The notes: generated by a model from the letters alone, not told the origin. Shown: positions 5,291-12,752, numbered from the stretch's first letter. The stretch: 13,697 nucleotides of DNA from Gaiellasilicea sp051005735 (GCA_051005735.1 JBPCJB010000287.1:1-13697); one strand, 5' to 3'. A program made the numbers and translations.

Positions 5291-6391
5291 GTGAGCGTCT
5301 TCCGGCCTGCCCTGGACGGGCTCGTTCCGTACGCGCCGGGCAAGCCGGAGGAGGAGGTCCAGCGCGAGCTGGGGCTCGAGCGGGTCGTCAAGCTCGCCTC
5401 GAACGAAGGTCCGTGGGGTCCGTTCCCGGCGGCGCTCGACGCGATGGAGCGCAGCGCCCGCTCGCTGAACCGGTATCCGGACGGCGGCGCCTTCCACCTC
5501 GCGAACGCCCTGGCCGAGCGGCACGGCGTCACCCCGGCGCACGTCATCACGGGCGCGGGCGCGGATGCGATCATCGGGCACCTCTCCGTTGCGACGCTCG
5601 ATCCCGGCGACGAGATCGTGACCGGCTGGCCCTCCTTCATCAGCTTCGTGCTGGACGCGCTCAAGCTCGGGGCGACCGCGAAGCGGGTTCCGCTCCGCGA
5701 CGACCACCTCGACCTCGACGCGATGCTCGACGCCATCGGGCCGCGAACGAAGCTCGTCTACATCGCGACGCCGAACAACCCCACCGGGACGATGACCGGC
5801 CGGGCCGAGCTCGACTCCTACTTCGAGCGGGTTCCCGCTCATGTGCTCACGATCGTCGACCAGGCGTACTTCGAGTACATCGACGAGCCGGATTACCCGG
5901 ACGCGATCGAGGAGTACCTGAAGCGCGGCCGGAACGTGCTCGTGCTGCGCACGTTCTCCAAGATCTACGGTCTCGCCGGGCTTCGGATCGGCTACGGAGT
6001 CGGATCTCCCGAGACGATCCGGGGGATCGCCAAGATCCGCCGCGCGTTCGACGTCAACACCCAGGCGCAGGTCGCGGCGCTCGCGAGCCTCGATGATGAG
6101 GGGGAGCTCGGCCGGCGTCGGCGGCTGACCGCCGACGGCCGCGACTTCCTCGTGCGGACGCTTGGCGAGCACGGGCTCGAGCCGGCCGGGCCGGCGGTCG
6201 CGAACTTCCTCTTCGTCGAGGTCGGGAACGACGCGGTCCCGCTCTTCGAGGCGCTGCTCCGCCAAGGCGCGATCGTGCGGCCACTGGCCGCGTTCGGCGC
6301 TCCGGGCGCCCTGCGAATCACCGTCGGTACCCCGGAGGAGAACTCCTTCTTCGCGGACGCGCTCGCCGCGCTGAGCGCAGCGACCACGTAG
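5291..6391 (+). CDS. hisC: Histidinol-phosphate aminotransferase family (class I/II PLP aminotransferase)
   Basis: A 366-residue fold-type I PLP aminotransferase of the HisC group, which converts imidazole-acetol phosphate to histidinol phosphate with glutamate as donor; close relatives act on aromatic amino acids. Visible: substrate-loop KLASNEGPWGPFP (34-46), RYPDGGAFHLANALA, PNNPTGT (161-167), the cofactor Asp in VDQAYFEY (D190), the Schiff-base lysine K224 in RTFSKIYGLAGLRIGYG, R232 contacting PLP phosphate, and a C-terminal LRITVG with the carboxylate-binding Arg. The loop has NEGPWG where HisC commonly has NENPYG. No other his gene is nearby, so an aromatic aminotransferase (Pat-like) role is a real alternative. 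The start is GTG 5291, just after the small membrane gene; no good Shine-Dalgarno is seen. Length is normal for the family. Confidence 0.88.
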   Translation: MSVFRPALDGLVPYAPGKPEEEVQRELGLERVVKLASNEGPWGPFPAALDAMERSARSLNRYPDGGAFHLANALAERHGVTPAHVITGAGADAIIGHLSVATLDPGDEIVTGWPSFISFVLDALKLGATAKRVPLRDDHLDLDAMLDAIGPRTKLVYIATPNNPTGTMTGRAELDSYFERVPAHVLTIVDQAYFEYIDEPDYPDAIEEYLKRGRNVLVLRTFSKIYGLAGLRIGYGVGSPETIRGIAKIRRAFDVNTQAQVAALASLDDEGELGRRRRLTADGRDFLVRTLGEHGLEPAGPAVANFLFVEVGNDAVPLFEALLRQGAIVRPLAAFGAPGALRITVGTPEENSFFADALAALSAATT

Positions 6392-6431
6392 GAGCCGTCA
6401 GGACGGTCGGCTATCCTGGCGGCCAGCGCGG

Positions 6432-8405
6432 GTGCCCAGGTGCCCGCCTCTGTCTATGCGCACCACGATGAAAAGAGGGATGGGCCGCGGTGCGGTCGTG
6501 GACGGCAACGGCCGGCCCGTGCTGCCGTTCGGGACGCTCTCCCCGATCACGATCTACCGGCAGCCGGAGCCTCCCCGCCGCTCCCGCTGGGCCACCGTTC
6601 GCACCGTCTGCCTCTACATCTTCGTCGCGCTCCTGATGAGCTCGTCGGCGCTTGCGGGCGGGCTCTACCTGTGGGTGCACGAGGAGGTCGTCGGCGCTGT
6701 CGCCGTCAAGTCGCTGGACGTGAGGAAGGCGGCCGAGCGGCTCGACGTCCCGGTGGCCGACCAGCCGACCAACGCCCTGATCGTGGGCTACGACGCGCGC
6801 AAGGGCGCCGACACGGGCAATCCGCCGCGGTCGGACACGGTCATGCTGGTGCGCGCCGACCCGATGACCGACTCGATCTCGCTGCTCTCGTTCCCGCGCG
6901 ACCTCGTCGTCGGCGTGACGTGCCCGGGGAAGCCGACGTACCGAGGGCGGATCAACGAGGCCTACACGGAGTGCGGAACCCGCGGGACGCTCGAGACCGT
7001 ACGCAAGCTGACCAAGCTGCCGGTCAACTACCTGATCACGGTCAACTTCAAGAGCTTCCGCCAGCTCGTCGACGCGATCGGCGGCGTCTGGGTTGACATC
7101 GACCGCCGCTACTTCAACGACCGCGGCGGCCCCACGGGCTTCGCGACCATCAATCTCTTCCCGGGCTATCAGCGGCTCGGCGGCTATCAGGCGCTCGATT
7201 ACGTCCGCTTCCGCCACACCGACTCCGACTTCTCCCGGATCGCGAGGCAGCAGATCTTCGTCCGGGCGCTCAAGGCCCAGGTTCGGAGCGAGTTCAGCGC
7301 GCTCCGGTTGCCGAAGCTCGTGCGGACGGTGACGAGCAATGCCGAGGTCGCGGGTGGCGGCAACAAGGAGCTCGACGTCTCGACGCTCCTCTCCTATGCG
7401 CTCTTCACCTACGGGCTCCCGCCCGGCCGCTTCTTCCAGTCGAAGATCGACGGGCTCGAGGGCTACGCCGAGCTGACGACGGCCTCCGAGAACATCGAGC
7501 GCGCCGTCCAGGAGTTCTCGCATCCGGATGTCGAGTCGCCCGAGAAGGCCACGGCCGTGGCGCTCGGGGAGACGAGGAAGCAGAAGGCGAAGCGGAAGGT
7601 GCCGCTCCCGGCGGCGACGGCGATCACCGTGCTGAACGGCAACGGGATCACCGGCTCCGCCTCGACCGCCAGCTATCTGCTCTCCCAACGCGGCTACCGG
7701 ATGATCTACCCGCCGGACGGCAAGCCCGCGAACGCCCCCAACTGGGACTTCTTCGAGACCCAGGTGGCCTACGACCCCGAGCAGCCGGGGGGCAAGGAGG
7801 CGGGGCGCGCGCTCGCGAAGCTGTTCGCGACCGAGGAGGTGATCGCCCAGACGCCCCGGCTGAAGGCGCTGGCGAACGGCGCCATGCTCACAGTGGTCGT
7901 CGGCCAGACCTTCCACGGGACCATCGCCGCCGCTCCGGTCGACAGGACTCCGAAGCGCGAGGCCCCAAGCGTGACGCCCGGCGCGGAGGCGTCGCTGGCC
8001 CTGCTGCGGGAGCGCGCGAAAAAGCTGCCGTTCCCGCTCATGGTCCCAACGGTGCTCGAGCGCAGCTCGTGGATCGATCGCGAGCGCCCGATCCGCCTCT
8101 ACCGGATCGGGCCGGACGACAAGCGGAAGACGGTCAGGCTGATCTACCGCACAGCGGCCAGCGAGTACTGGGGCGTGCAGATGACCGACTGGGAGGATGC
8201 GCCAGTCCTCAGCGAGCGCAACTTCGTTCGCTCGATCGGCGGCCGGCGCTACGAGCTCCACTACGCAGGCCCGAAGCTGCACATGGTCGTGCTGCGCCAG
8301 GGCGGCGCCACCTACTGGGTGGTCAACACCGTGCTCGACTCGCTCTCGAACGAGACCATGCTCGCGATCGCAAAAGGTCTCAAGCCGCTCTCGTCGATCA
8401 AGTGA
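6432..8405 (+). CDS. LytR-CpsA-Psr (LCP) family wall-glycopolymer ligase with LytR_C and an extra C-terminal domain
   Basis: A 657-residue membrane-anchored LCP protein. LCP enzymes transfer undecaprenyl-linked glycopolymers onto peptidoglycan outside the membrane. Layout: cytosolic Pro/Arg-rich N-terminus; one membrane segment (~57-80); an LCP domain (~112-300) with NALIVGYD (114-121), PPRSDTVMLVR (131-141), SFPRD (153-157), RINEAY (173-178), VDAIGGVWVDI (213-223) and RFRHTDSDFSRIARQQ (259-274), which carry the pyrophosphate- and lipid-binding Arg/Asp residues; a Lys-rich linker; a LytR_C module (~397-492, opening ITVLNGNGITGSA); and a further beta-rich domain (~540-657). The start is uncertain: GTG 6432 is the longest option; ATG 6456, 6468 and 6480 are possible and all keep the membrane segment. 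The stop overlaps the next start as GTGA. Confidence 0.92.
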   Translation: MPRCPPLSMRTTMKRGMGRGAVVDGNGRPVLPFGTLSPITIYRQPEPPRRSRWATVRTVCLYIFVALLMSSSALAGGLYLWVHEEVVGAVAVKSLDVRKAAERLDVPVADQPTNALIVGYDARKGADTGNPPRSDTVMLVRADPMTDSISLLSFPRDLVVGVTCPGKPTYRGRINEAYTECGTRGTLETVRKLTKLPVNYLITVNFKSFRQLVDAIGGVWVDIDRRYFNDRGGPTGFATINLFPGYQRLGGYQALDYVRFRHTDSDFSRIARQQIFVRALKAQVRSEFSALRLPKLVRTVTSNAEVAGGGNKELDVSTLLSYALFTYGLPPGRFFQSKIDGLEGYAELTTASENIERAVQEFSHPDVESPEKATAVALGETRKQKAKRKVPLPAATAITVLNGNGITGSASTASYLLSQRGYRMIYPPDGKPANAPNWDFFETQVAYDPEQPGGKEAGRALAKLFATEEVIAQTPRLKALANGAMLTVVVGQTFHGTIAAAPVDRTPKREAPSVTPGAEASLALLRERAKKLPFPLMVPTVLERSSWIDRERPIRLYRIGPDDKRKTVRLIYRTAASEYWGVQMTDWEDAPVLSERNFVRSIGGRRYELHYAGPKLHMVVLRQGGATYWVVNTVLDSLSNETMLAIAKGLKPLSSIK

Positions 8406-11065
8406 GCAAGGTGGCCGTCTTCGGCGCCGGCTACGTGGGTCTCGTGACCGGCGCCTGCTTCGCCGACCTCGGCCACGAGGTCGTGATCGCGGACATCCTG
8501 CCAGAGCGGATCGCCGCGCTCCGGGCCGGCGAGGTGCCGATCTACGAGCCCGGCCTCGACGTGCTCCTCGAGCGGAACCTCGAGCGGCTCTCGTACACGC
8601 TCGACGTCGCCGAGGCGGTCGAGGGTGCCGAGTTCCTCTACGTCGCCGTGGGGACGCCCCCGACCTATTCGGGGGACGCCGATCTCTCGGCGGTCTGGAC
8701 AGTGGTCGACAGCCTCGAGGGCGTCGCAGGCCGAGCCGTCGTCGTGATGAAGAGCACCGTCCCCGTCGGCACCGGCGAGAAGGTGCGGCACAGGCTCGAC
8801 GCCCGCGGGCTCGAGCACGTCGGCTACGTCTCGAATCCCGAGTTCACGGCGGAGGGAACGGCCGTCCGCGACTTCCAGCATCCCGACCGGATCGTGATCG
8901 GCGCCTTCGACGACGCCGACGGAGACGCGGTGGCGGAGCTGCACACCGGGATCGAGGCGCCGATTGTCCGGGCCGATGTCGCCTCCGCCGAGATGATCAA
9001 GCTCGCCGCGAATGCGGCGCTGATGACGCGGATCAGCTTCATCAACGAGATCGCGAACGTCTGCGAGGCGACCGGCGCCGATGTCGTCCGAGTCGCAGAG
9101 GGCGTCGGGCTCGACCGCCGGATCGGCTCCAGCTTCCTGAGGGCGGGGATCGGCTACGGCGGATCGTGCCTTGTCGGCGAGGAAACCGTTGTCGTTCGCT
9201 CCCGAACGGGGGCGCGGATGACGACCCTCGAGCAGCTCTATGAGGAGACCGAGACCGCGGACGAGTTCGAGATCCTCACGTGGCGACCCGATGGGGACGG
9301 GCCGGAGTTCCTCCCGGTCGAGTTCCTCACTCGCCGGGAGTACGAGGGCGAGATCGTCGAGGTGCGGACGAAAATGGGTCGGCGGGTTCGTTGCACGCCG
9401 GACCACCCGTTCGTCGTCCAAGACGGCAGTCGTAAGCTCGCGGAGGAGCTGACGCACGCGGACTGGCTGCCGATCGCTCAGGGGACTCCCAGCGTTGCCG
9501 CCCGGCCTCGGGCGCGCCGGTTGAATGTGATCGGTGCGTTCAGTCGGAACGGCCTGAGCGCAAGCGACGTGATCGTCCGTCCCCAGCGGGATGAGCTCGC
9601 AGGGATCGGAGCGCGCGAGATTCAGGCCGCACTGGCGCCGCTGGGACACCCGCGCGGAGCGGTCGCGCGCTCGCACGACATCCTCCGTTCCAGTGCGCTT
9701 CGGCTGGACGAGGCAGCGGAGCTCGACCTCGAGCTGGAGGAGTGCTGCTTCGGTACGGCTCGCAACGGCACGTACGTGCCGACAACGGTTGACGCGGACG
9801 AATCGTTCTGGCGGATCATCGGGCTCTACCTCGCCGAAGGGCACTGTGCAATCGAGAGCAGCGGCCGCCACCGCCTGCAGTGGTCGTTCCACCCTTCCGC
9901 CGAGGACGAGCTCGTCGACGAGGTGGCGGGCTTCTGGCGCGACCGGGGGGTCAAGGCATCGATACAGCTCCGGCTGACGTCGAAGTGCGTGACGATCAGC
10001 TCGCGCGTGCTCGCTGCCTGGTGGCTCGGTGTGCTCGGACTCGGCAGGAACTGCTACGACCATCGACTTCCGGATCTGATCTGGGACGAGCCCGAGGCGC
10101 GCAAGCGCGCGCTCCTTGCCGGCCTGTGGCTCGGTGAGGGTTCCTCGTCCTTCGTCAATCGCGGCTCCAGCGTCGTGCTCGAATATGGGACGGTGAGCCG
10201 CGAGCTTGCCGATGGGGTCCTCCGGCTGCTCGGCGAGCTCGGAATCGTTGCGCGGCTCAAGGTTGGCCGGACGGCGAAGTCAACGGTCGACACAAATTGG
10301 CTCGTCGTCTCGGGAGCGGATCAGGTCGAGCAGTTGCTCGATCTCGTGAAGGAGCACCACCGACGACCGGTGCGGGAGTCGTTGGCACGAACGAAGCGGA
10401 TCGCGCCGAAGGGCTATCGCCGAATGAACAACGCCGCTTGGGCGCGAGTTGTCGATGTGAAGCGACAGTGGTACACGGGGCACGTCTACTCGCTCGAGGT
10501 TTCCCCAACGCACACCTTCGTGACCACGGGTGGGCTGGTCACATCGAACTGCTTTCCAAAGGACTCGCTGGCGCTCAAGCAACTCGCCGCGAACTCCGGC
10601 TACCACTTCCAGCTCCTGAACGCCGTGATCGAGGTGAACGAGCTCCAGAAGCGCCGCGTGATCGGCAAGCTCCAGCACCACCTCGGCAGCCTGCGCGGAA
10701 CCACGATCGCGCTCCTCGGGCTCGCGTTCAAGCCGCACACGGACGACGTGCGCGAGGCGCCGAGTCTCGTGCTCGCCGGGCGGCTCGTGGCCGAGGGGGC
10801 CGAGGTGCGCGCCTGGGACCCGGTCGCGGACGGGAAGGCTGTGCTCCCGCACGCGACGATCTGCGAGAGCCCGCTCGAGGCGATGCAGGGCGCAGATGCT
10901 GCGGTGCTCGTGACCGAATGGCCGGAGCTCGCCGACCTCGACTGGTCGCAGGCGGCGCAGACGATGCGAAGGCCGCTGCTCGTCGACGGGCGCAACATGC
11001 TCGACCCGGCTCTACTGCGCGCGGCCGGCTTCACGGTCGACGGGATCGGTCGCGCCGCCGGATGA
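8402..11065 (+). CDS. ugd: UDP-glucose/GDP-mannose 6-dehydrogenase precursor interrupted by an intein
   Basis: An 887-codon precursor. Removing the intein (9167-10549) leaves a 426-residue enzyme of normal length that oxidises UDP-glucose (or a related nucleotide sugar) to the uronic acid in two NAD+-dependent steps. The N-extein has the Rossmann motif GAGYVGLVTG (8-17), GTPP...GDADLSAV, NPEFTAEG (145-152), and K200/N204 in the MIKLAANA helix. The C-extein starts with the catalytic Cys in CFPKDSLALKQLA and has LAFKPHTDDVREAPS plus VLVTEWPEL. Splicing would restore GYGGSCFPKD, the family active site. GTG 8402 forms GTGA with the LCP stop and gives SKVAVFGAGYVG, the family N-terminus; the frame is open further upstream from 8069, but only as a shadow of the LCP gene. 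The exact sugar is inferred; UDP-ManNAc dehydrogenase is the main alternative. Confidence 0.95.
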   Translation: MSKVAVFGAGYVGLVTGACFADLGHEVVIADILPERIAALRAGEVPIYEPGLDVLLERNLERLSYTLDVAEAVEGAEFLYVAVGTPPTYSGDADLSAVWTVVDSLEGVAGRAVVVMKSTVPVGTGEKVRHRLDARGLEHVGYVSNPEFTAEGTAVRDFQHPDRIVIGAFDDADGDAVAELHTGIEAPIVRADVASAEMIKLAANAALMTRISFINEIANVCEATGADVVRVAEGVGLDRRIGSSFLRAGIGYGGSCLVGEETVVVRSRTGARMTTLEQLYEETETADEFEILTWRPDGDGPEFLPVEFLTRREYEGEIVEVRTKMGRRVRCTPDHPFVVQDGSRKLAEELTHADWLPIAQGTPSVAARPRARRLNVIGAFSRNGLSASDVIVRPQRDELAGIGAREIQAALAPLGHPRGAVARSHDILRSSALRLDEAAELDLELEECCFGTARNGTYVPTTVDADESFWRIIGLYLAEGHCAIESSGRHRLQWSFHPSAEDELVDEVAGFWRDRGVKASIQLRLTSKCVTISSRVLAAWWLGVLGLGRNCYDHRLPDLIWDEPEARKRALLAGLWLGEGSSSFVNRGSSVVLEYGTVSRELADGVLRLLGELGIVARLKVGRTAKSTVDTNWLVVSGADQVEQLLDLVKEHHRRPVRESLARTKRIAPKGYRRMNNAAWARVVDVKRQWYTGHVYSLEVSPTHTFVTTGGLVTSNCFPKDSLALKQLAANSGYHFQLLNAVIEVNELQKRRVIGKLQHHLGSLRGTTIALLGLAFKPHTDDVREAPSLVLAGRLVAEGAEVRAWDPVADGKAVLPHATICESPLEAMQGADAAVLVTEWPELADLDWSQAAQTMRRPLLVDGRNMLDPALLRAAGFTVDGIGRAAG
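9167..10549 (+). mobile_element. Intein with LAGLIDADG homing endonuclease, inserted at the dehydrogenase catalytic cysteine
   Basis: A 461-residue in-frame protein intron. Block A begins with Cys1 (CLVGEETVVVRSRTG). Block B is CTPDHPFVV with T77 and H80 (TxxH). Two LAGLIDADG helices lie at 217-226 (IIGLYLAEGH, acidic E224) and 316-326 (LLAGLWLGEGS, acidic E324), about 100 residues apart as in dodecapeptide endonucleases. Block F/G is VYSLEVSPTHTFVTTGGLVT followed by Ser460-Asn461 and the extein Cys+1. All splicing nucleophiles (Cys1, Asn461, Cys+1) are present. The penultimate residue is Ser instead of the usual His. Both acidic residues remain, so the endonuclease may be active. GC content is close to that of the host gene, which argues against a very recent arrival. 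Homing would explain placement in the most conserved codons of the gene. Confidence 0.94.
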
Positions 11066-12189
11066 GCACCACCAGGAGCCTGCCGGCGGTCATCCTCGTC
11101 GGCGGCGAGGGCACGCGGCTGCGCCCCCTGACCACGAGAACGCCGAAGCCGATGTTGACGCTCGTCGACCGGCCGCTCCTCGCGTACACCTTCGAGCATC
11201 TCGCCCGCCACGGCGTCGATCGCGCAGTCCTCTCCTGCGGCTACCTGCCGACGCAGATCGAGGCGCATTTCGGTGAGCGGCACGGGCAACTCGCGCTCTC
11301 CTATCGGGTCGAGCCGACGCCCCTCGGGACAGGCGGCGGGATCCGCTTCGGCGCCGAGGGGATCTCGTCGACGTTCGTGGCCCTGAACGGGGACGTGCTC
11401 CATGGTGCCGATCTCGGCGCGATGCTGGCGTTCCACCGCGAGCGTGGCGCTGTGGGGACGATCTTGCTCGCGCCCGTGGACGATCCCAGCCGGTACGGGC
11501 TCGTCCGCTGCGCCGAGGACGGGCGAGTCCGCGCCTTCGTCGAGAAGCCGCGCGCCGAGGAGATCGACACGAATCTGATCAACGCCGGTCTCTACGTCCT
11601 CGAGCCGGAGATACTCGAGCTGATCGAGCCCGAGCGAGCCGTCTCGATCGAGCGCGACGTCTTTCCCCGACTCGTCGAGGCGGGCTCGCTCTACGGCTTC
11701 CGCCTCGACGGCTACTGGCGCGACATCGGCACCCCCGAGAGCTACCTCGAGGCCCATCACGACGCGCTCGAGCGAAACTTCTCCTCGGAGCTCGGCGATT
11801 CGCTCGGCGCCGACTACACGCTGATCGCCGCCGACGCCCGGGTCGCCGAGGGAGCGCGGCTCGTGCCGCCGCTCTACGTCGGCGCAGGCGCGGTGATCGA
11901 AGCCGGTGCGCGGGTGGGCAGCCTCGCGGTGATCGGCGCGGGCGCGAGGATCGGCGTTGCCGCGGAGATCGACTCGGCGGTCGTGGCGGCCGGGGCGCGG
12001 GTCGGCGCGGGGGCGACAGTGATCGGCTCGATTCTCGGCGAGCGGGCCGGGGTCGGCGCCGGTTGTCAGGTGAGGGGACTCTCGGTCGTCGGGCCTGGCG
12101 CGACCGTCGGTGAGAGGAATATGCTCGACCATGGCATCCGGATCGCCGCCGGCGAGACGATCTCCTCGGACGCCCTGACCTTCTCTTGA
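11062..12189 (+). CDS. Sugar-1-phosphate nucleotidyltransferase with left-handed beta-helix tail (GDP-mannose pyrophosphorylase-like)
   Basis: A 375-residue enzyme that joins a sugar 1-phosphate to an NTP. The N-terminal domain (1-235) has the nucleotide-binding signature GGEGTRLRPLTTRTPKPM (14-31), NGDV with the metal Asp (109-112), FVEKP (159-163), INAGLYVL (173-180) and YWRDIGTPESY (218-228). The C-terminal part (~251-370) is a run of imperfect hexapeptide repeats (VGAGAVIEAGARVG and so on), which form a left-handed parallel beta-helix. This layout resembles actinobacterial mannose-1-phosphate guanylyltransferase; glucose-1-phosphate thymidylyl/uridylyltransferase is an alternative. The phosphomannose-isomerase-type cupin that follows favours mannose. 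ATG 11062 overlaps the preceding stop as ATGA, which fixes the start. The frame is also open upstream to 10297, but that part only shadows ugd. Confidence 0.92.
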   Translation: MSTTRSLPAVILVGGEGTRLRPLTTRTPKPMLTLVDRPLLAYTFEHLARHGVDRAVLSCGYLPTQIEAHFGERHGQLALSYRVEPTPLGTGGGIRFGAEGISSTFVALNGDVLHGADLGAMLAFHRERGAVGTILLAPVDDPSRYGLVRCAEDGRVRAFVEKPRAEEIDTNLINAGLYVLEPEILELIEPERAVSIERDVFPRLVEAGSLYGFRLDGYWRDIGTPESYLEAHHDALERNFSSELGDSLGADYTLIAADARVAEGARLVPPLYVGAGAVIEAGARVGSLAVIGAGARIGVAAEIDSAVVAAGARVGAGATVIGSILGERAGVGAGCQVRGLSVVGPGATVGERNMLDHGIRIAAGETISSDALTFS

Positions 12190-12602
12190 CGACGAATCTC
12201 GACTCCCCCAACCTCGATTCGCTCGATCGCTGGGCCTTCGACGTGCGCCGGGTCGAGAAGCCCTGGGGCTACGAGCTGATCTGGGCGCACTCGGAGATCT
12301 ACGTCGGCAAGGTGCTGTTCGTGAAGGCCGGCGCGGCGCTCAGCCTCCAATTTCACAAGGAAAAGGACGAGTCGTGGCTCGTCCAGTCCGGGAAGGCGAA
12401 GCTCGAGCTCGGCGAGGCCGGTCAGGCTGTCCTGACCGAGGAGGTGATCGGGGCCGGCGCGGCGTTCCGTTATCGGCCGGGAACGGTCCACCGAGTCACC
12501 GCGATCGAGGACACGACGATCATCGAGGTCTCGACGCCGCAGCTGGACGACGTCGTCCGGCTCGAGGATCGTTACGGGCGGAAGGGGACGAGCGCCGCCT
12601 GA
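12186..12602 (+). CDS. Small cupin, type II phosphomannose isomerase-like
   Basis: A 138-residue single-domain cupin matching the isomerase module of type II phosphomannose isomerases, which interconvert fructose 6-phosphate and mannose 6-phosphate with a divalent metal. Visible: the entry strand RVEKPWGYELIWAHSE (22-37), cupin motif 1 SLQFHKEKDESWLVQSGKA (53-71) with metal-ligand candidates H57 and E62, and motif 2 YRPGTVHRVTA (96-106) with H102. The usual HxH of motif 1 is reduced to one His here. The start is TTG 12186, overlapping the previous stop as TTGA; the tight coupling makes it credible despite the rare codon. In many bacteria this domain is fused to the guanylyltransferase; here it is a separate gene directly after it. 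Catalytic activity versus a regulatory sugar-binding role cannot be decided from the sequence. Confidence 0.87.
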   Translation: MTTNLDSPNLDSLDRWAFDVRRVEKPWGYELIWAHSEIYVGKVLFVKAGAALSLQFHKEKDESWLVQSGKAKLELGEAGQAVLTEEVIGAGAAFRYRPGTVHRVTAIEDTTIIEVSTPQLDDVVRLEDRYGRKGTSAA

Positions 12603-12659
12603 TTGGAACGCCCGGACTGGGCGCCGAAGGACATTCCGCGATCTCCACTTCACTGCTTC

Positions 12660-12677
12660 CGCAGGCCGCGGCCTGCG
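12660..12677 (+). terminator. Perfect 18-bp palindrome, candidate terminator of the polysaccharide operon
   Basis: CGCAGGCCGCGGCCTGCG is its own reverse complement and can fold into a 7-bp stem with a 4-base loop. It lies 58 bases past the cupin stop and before the MerR promoter region. There is no T-tract, as is usual in this genome. Confidence 0.55.
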
Positions 12678-12721
12678 TTGCGGGCGCGCGCTGCCTACCG
12701 CCGCGCGAGAAGAGTCCCGGG

Positions 12722-12745
12722 ACCTTGACACTGATGTGGTAAGGT
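12722..12745 (+). promoter_or_regulatory. Imperfect 24-bp inverted repeat with -10-like box, putative MerR operator/promoter
   Basis: ACCTTGACAC (12722-12731) and GTGGTAAGGT (12736-12745) are inverted repeats matching at 8 of 10 positions around TGAT. TAAGGT (12740-12745) is a plausible -10 box, followed by 7 bases and ATG 12753, suggesting a leaderless transcript. TTGACA (12725-12730) lies only 9 bases before it, too close to serve as its -35, so it more likely belongs to the operator. Autoregulation by the encoded MerR-type protein is inferred. Confidence 0.45.
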
Positions 12746-12752
12746 TTGGCCG

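Noticed and set aside
8069..8401. Upstream extension of the dehydrogenase frame
   Set aside because: It overlaps the end of the LCP gene and is Arg/Pro-rich nonsense. The Rossmann motif begins right after GTG 8402.
9167..10549. Reading the long insert in the dehydrogenase as a domain fusion
   Set aside because: It has all intein blocks, begins with Cys and ends with Asn followed by Cys, and removing it restores an unbroken active-site motif.
10297..11061. Upstream extension of the nucleotidyltransferase frame
   Set aside because: It lies wholly inside ugd in another frame and is low-complexity; ATG 11062 gives the family N-terminus.
12725..12745. TTGACA and TAAGGT read as a -35/-10 pair
   Set aside because: The spacer is only 9 bases, too short for a sigma-70 promoter; TTGACA is better seen as part of the inverted repeat.
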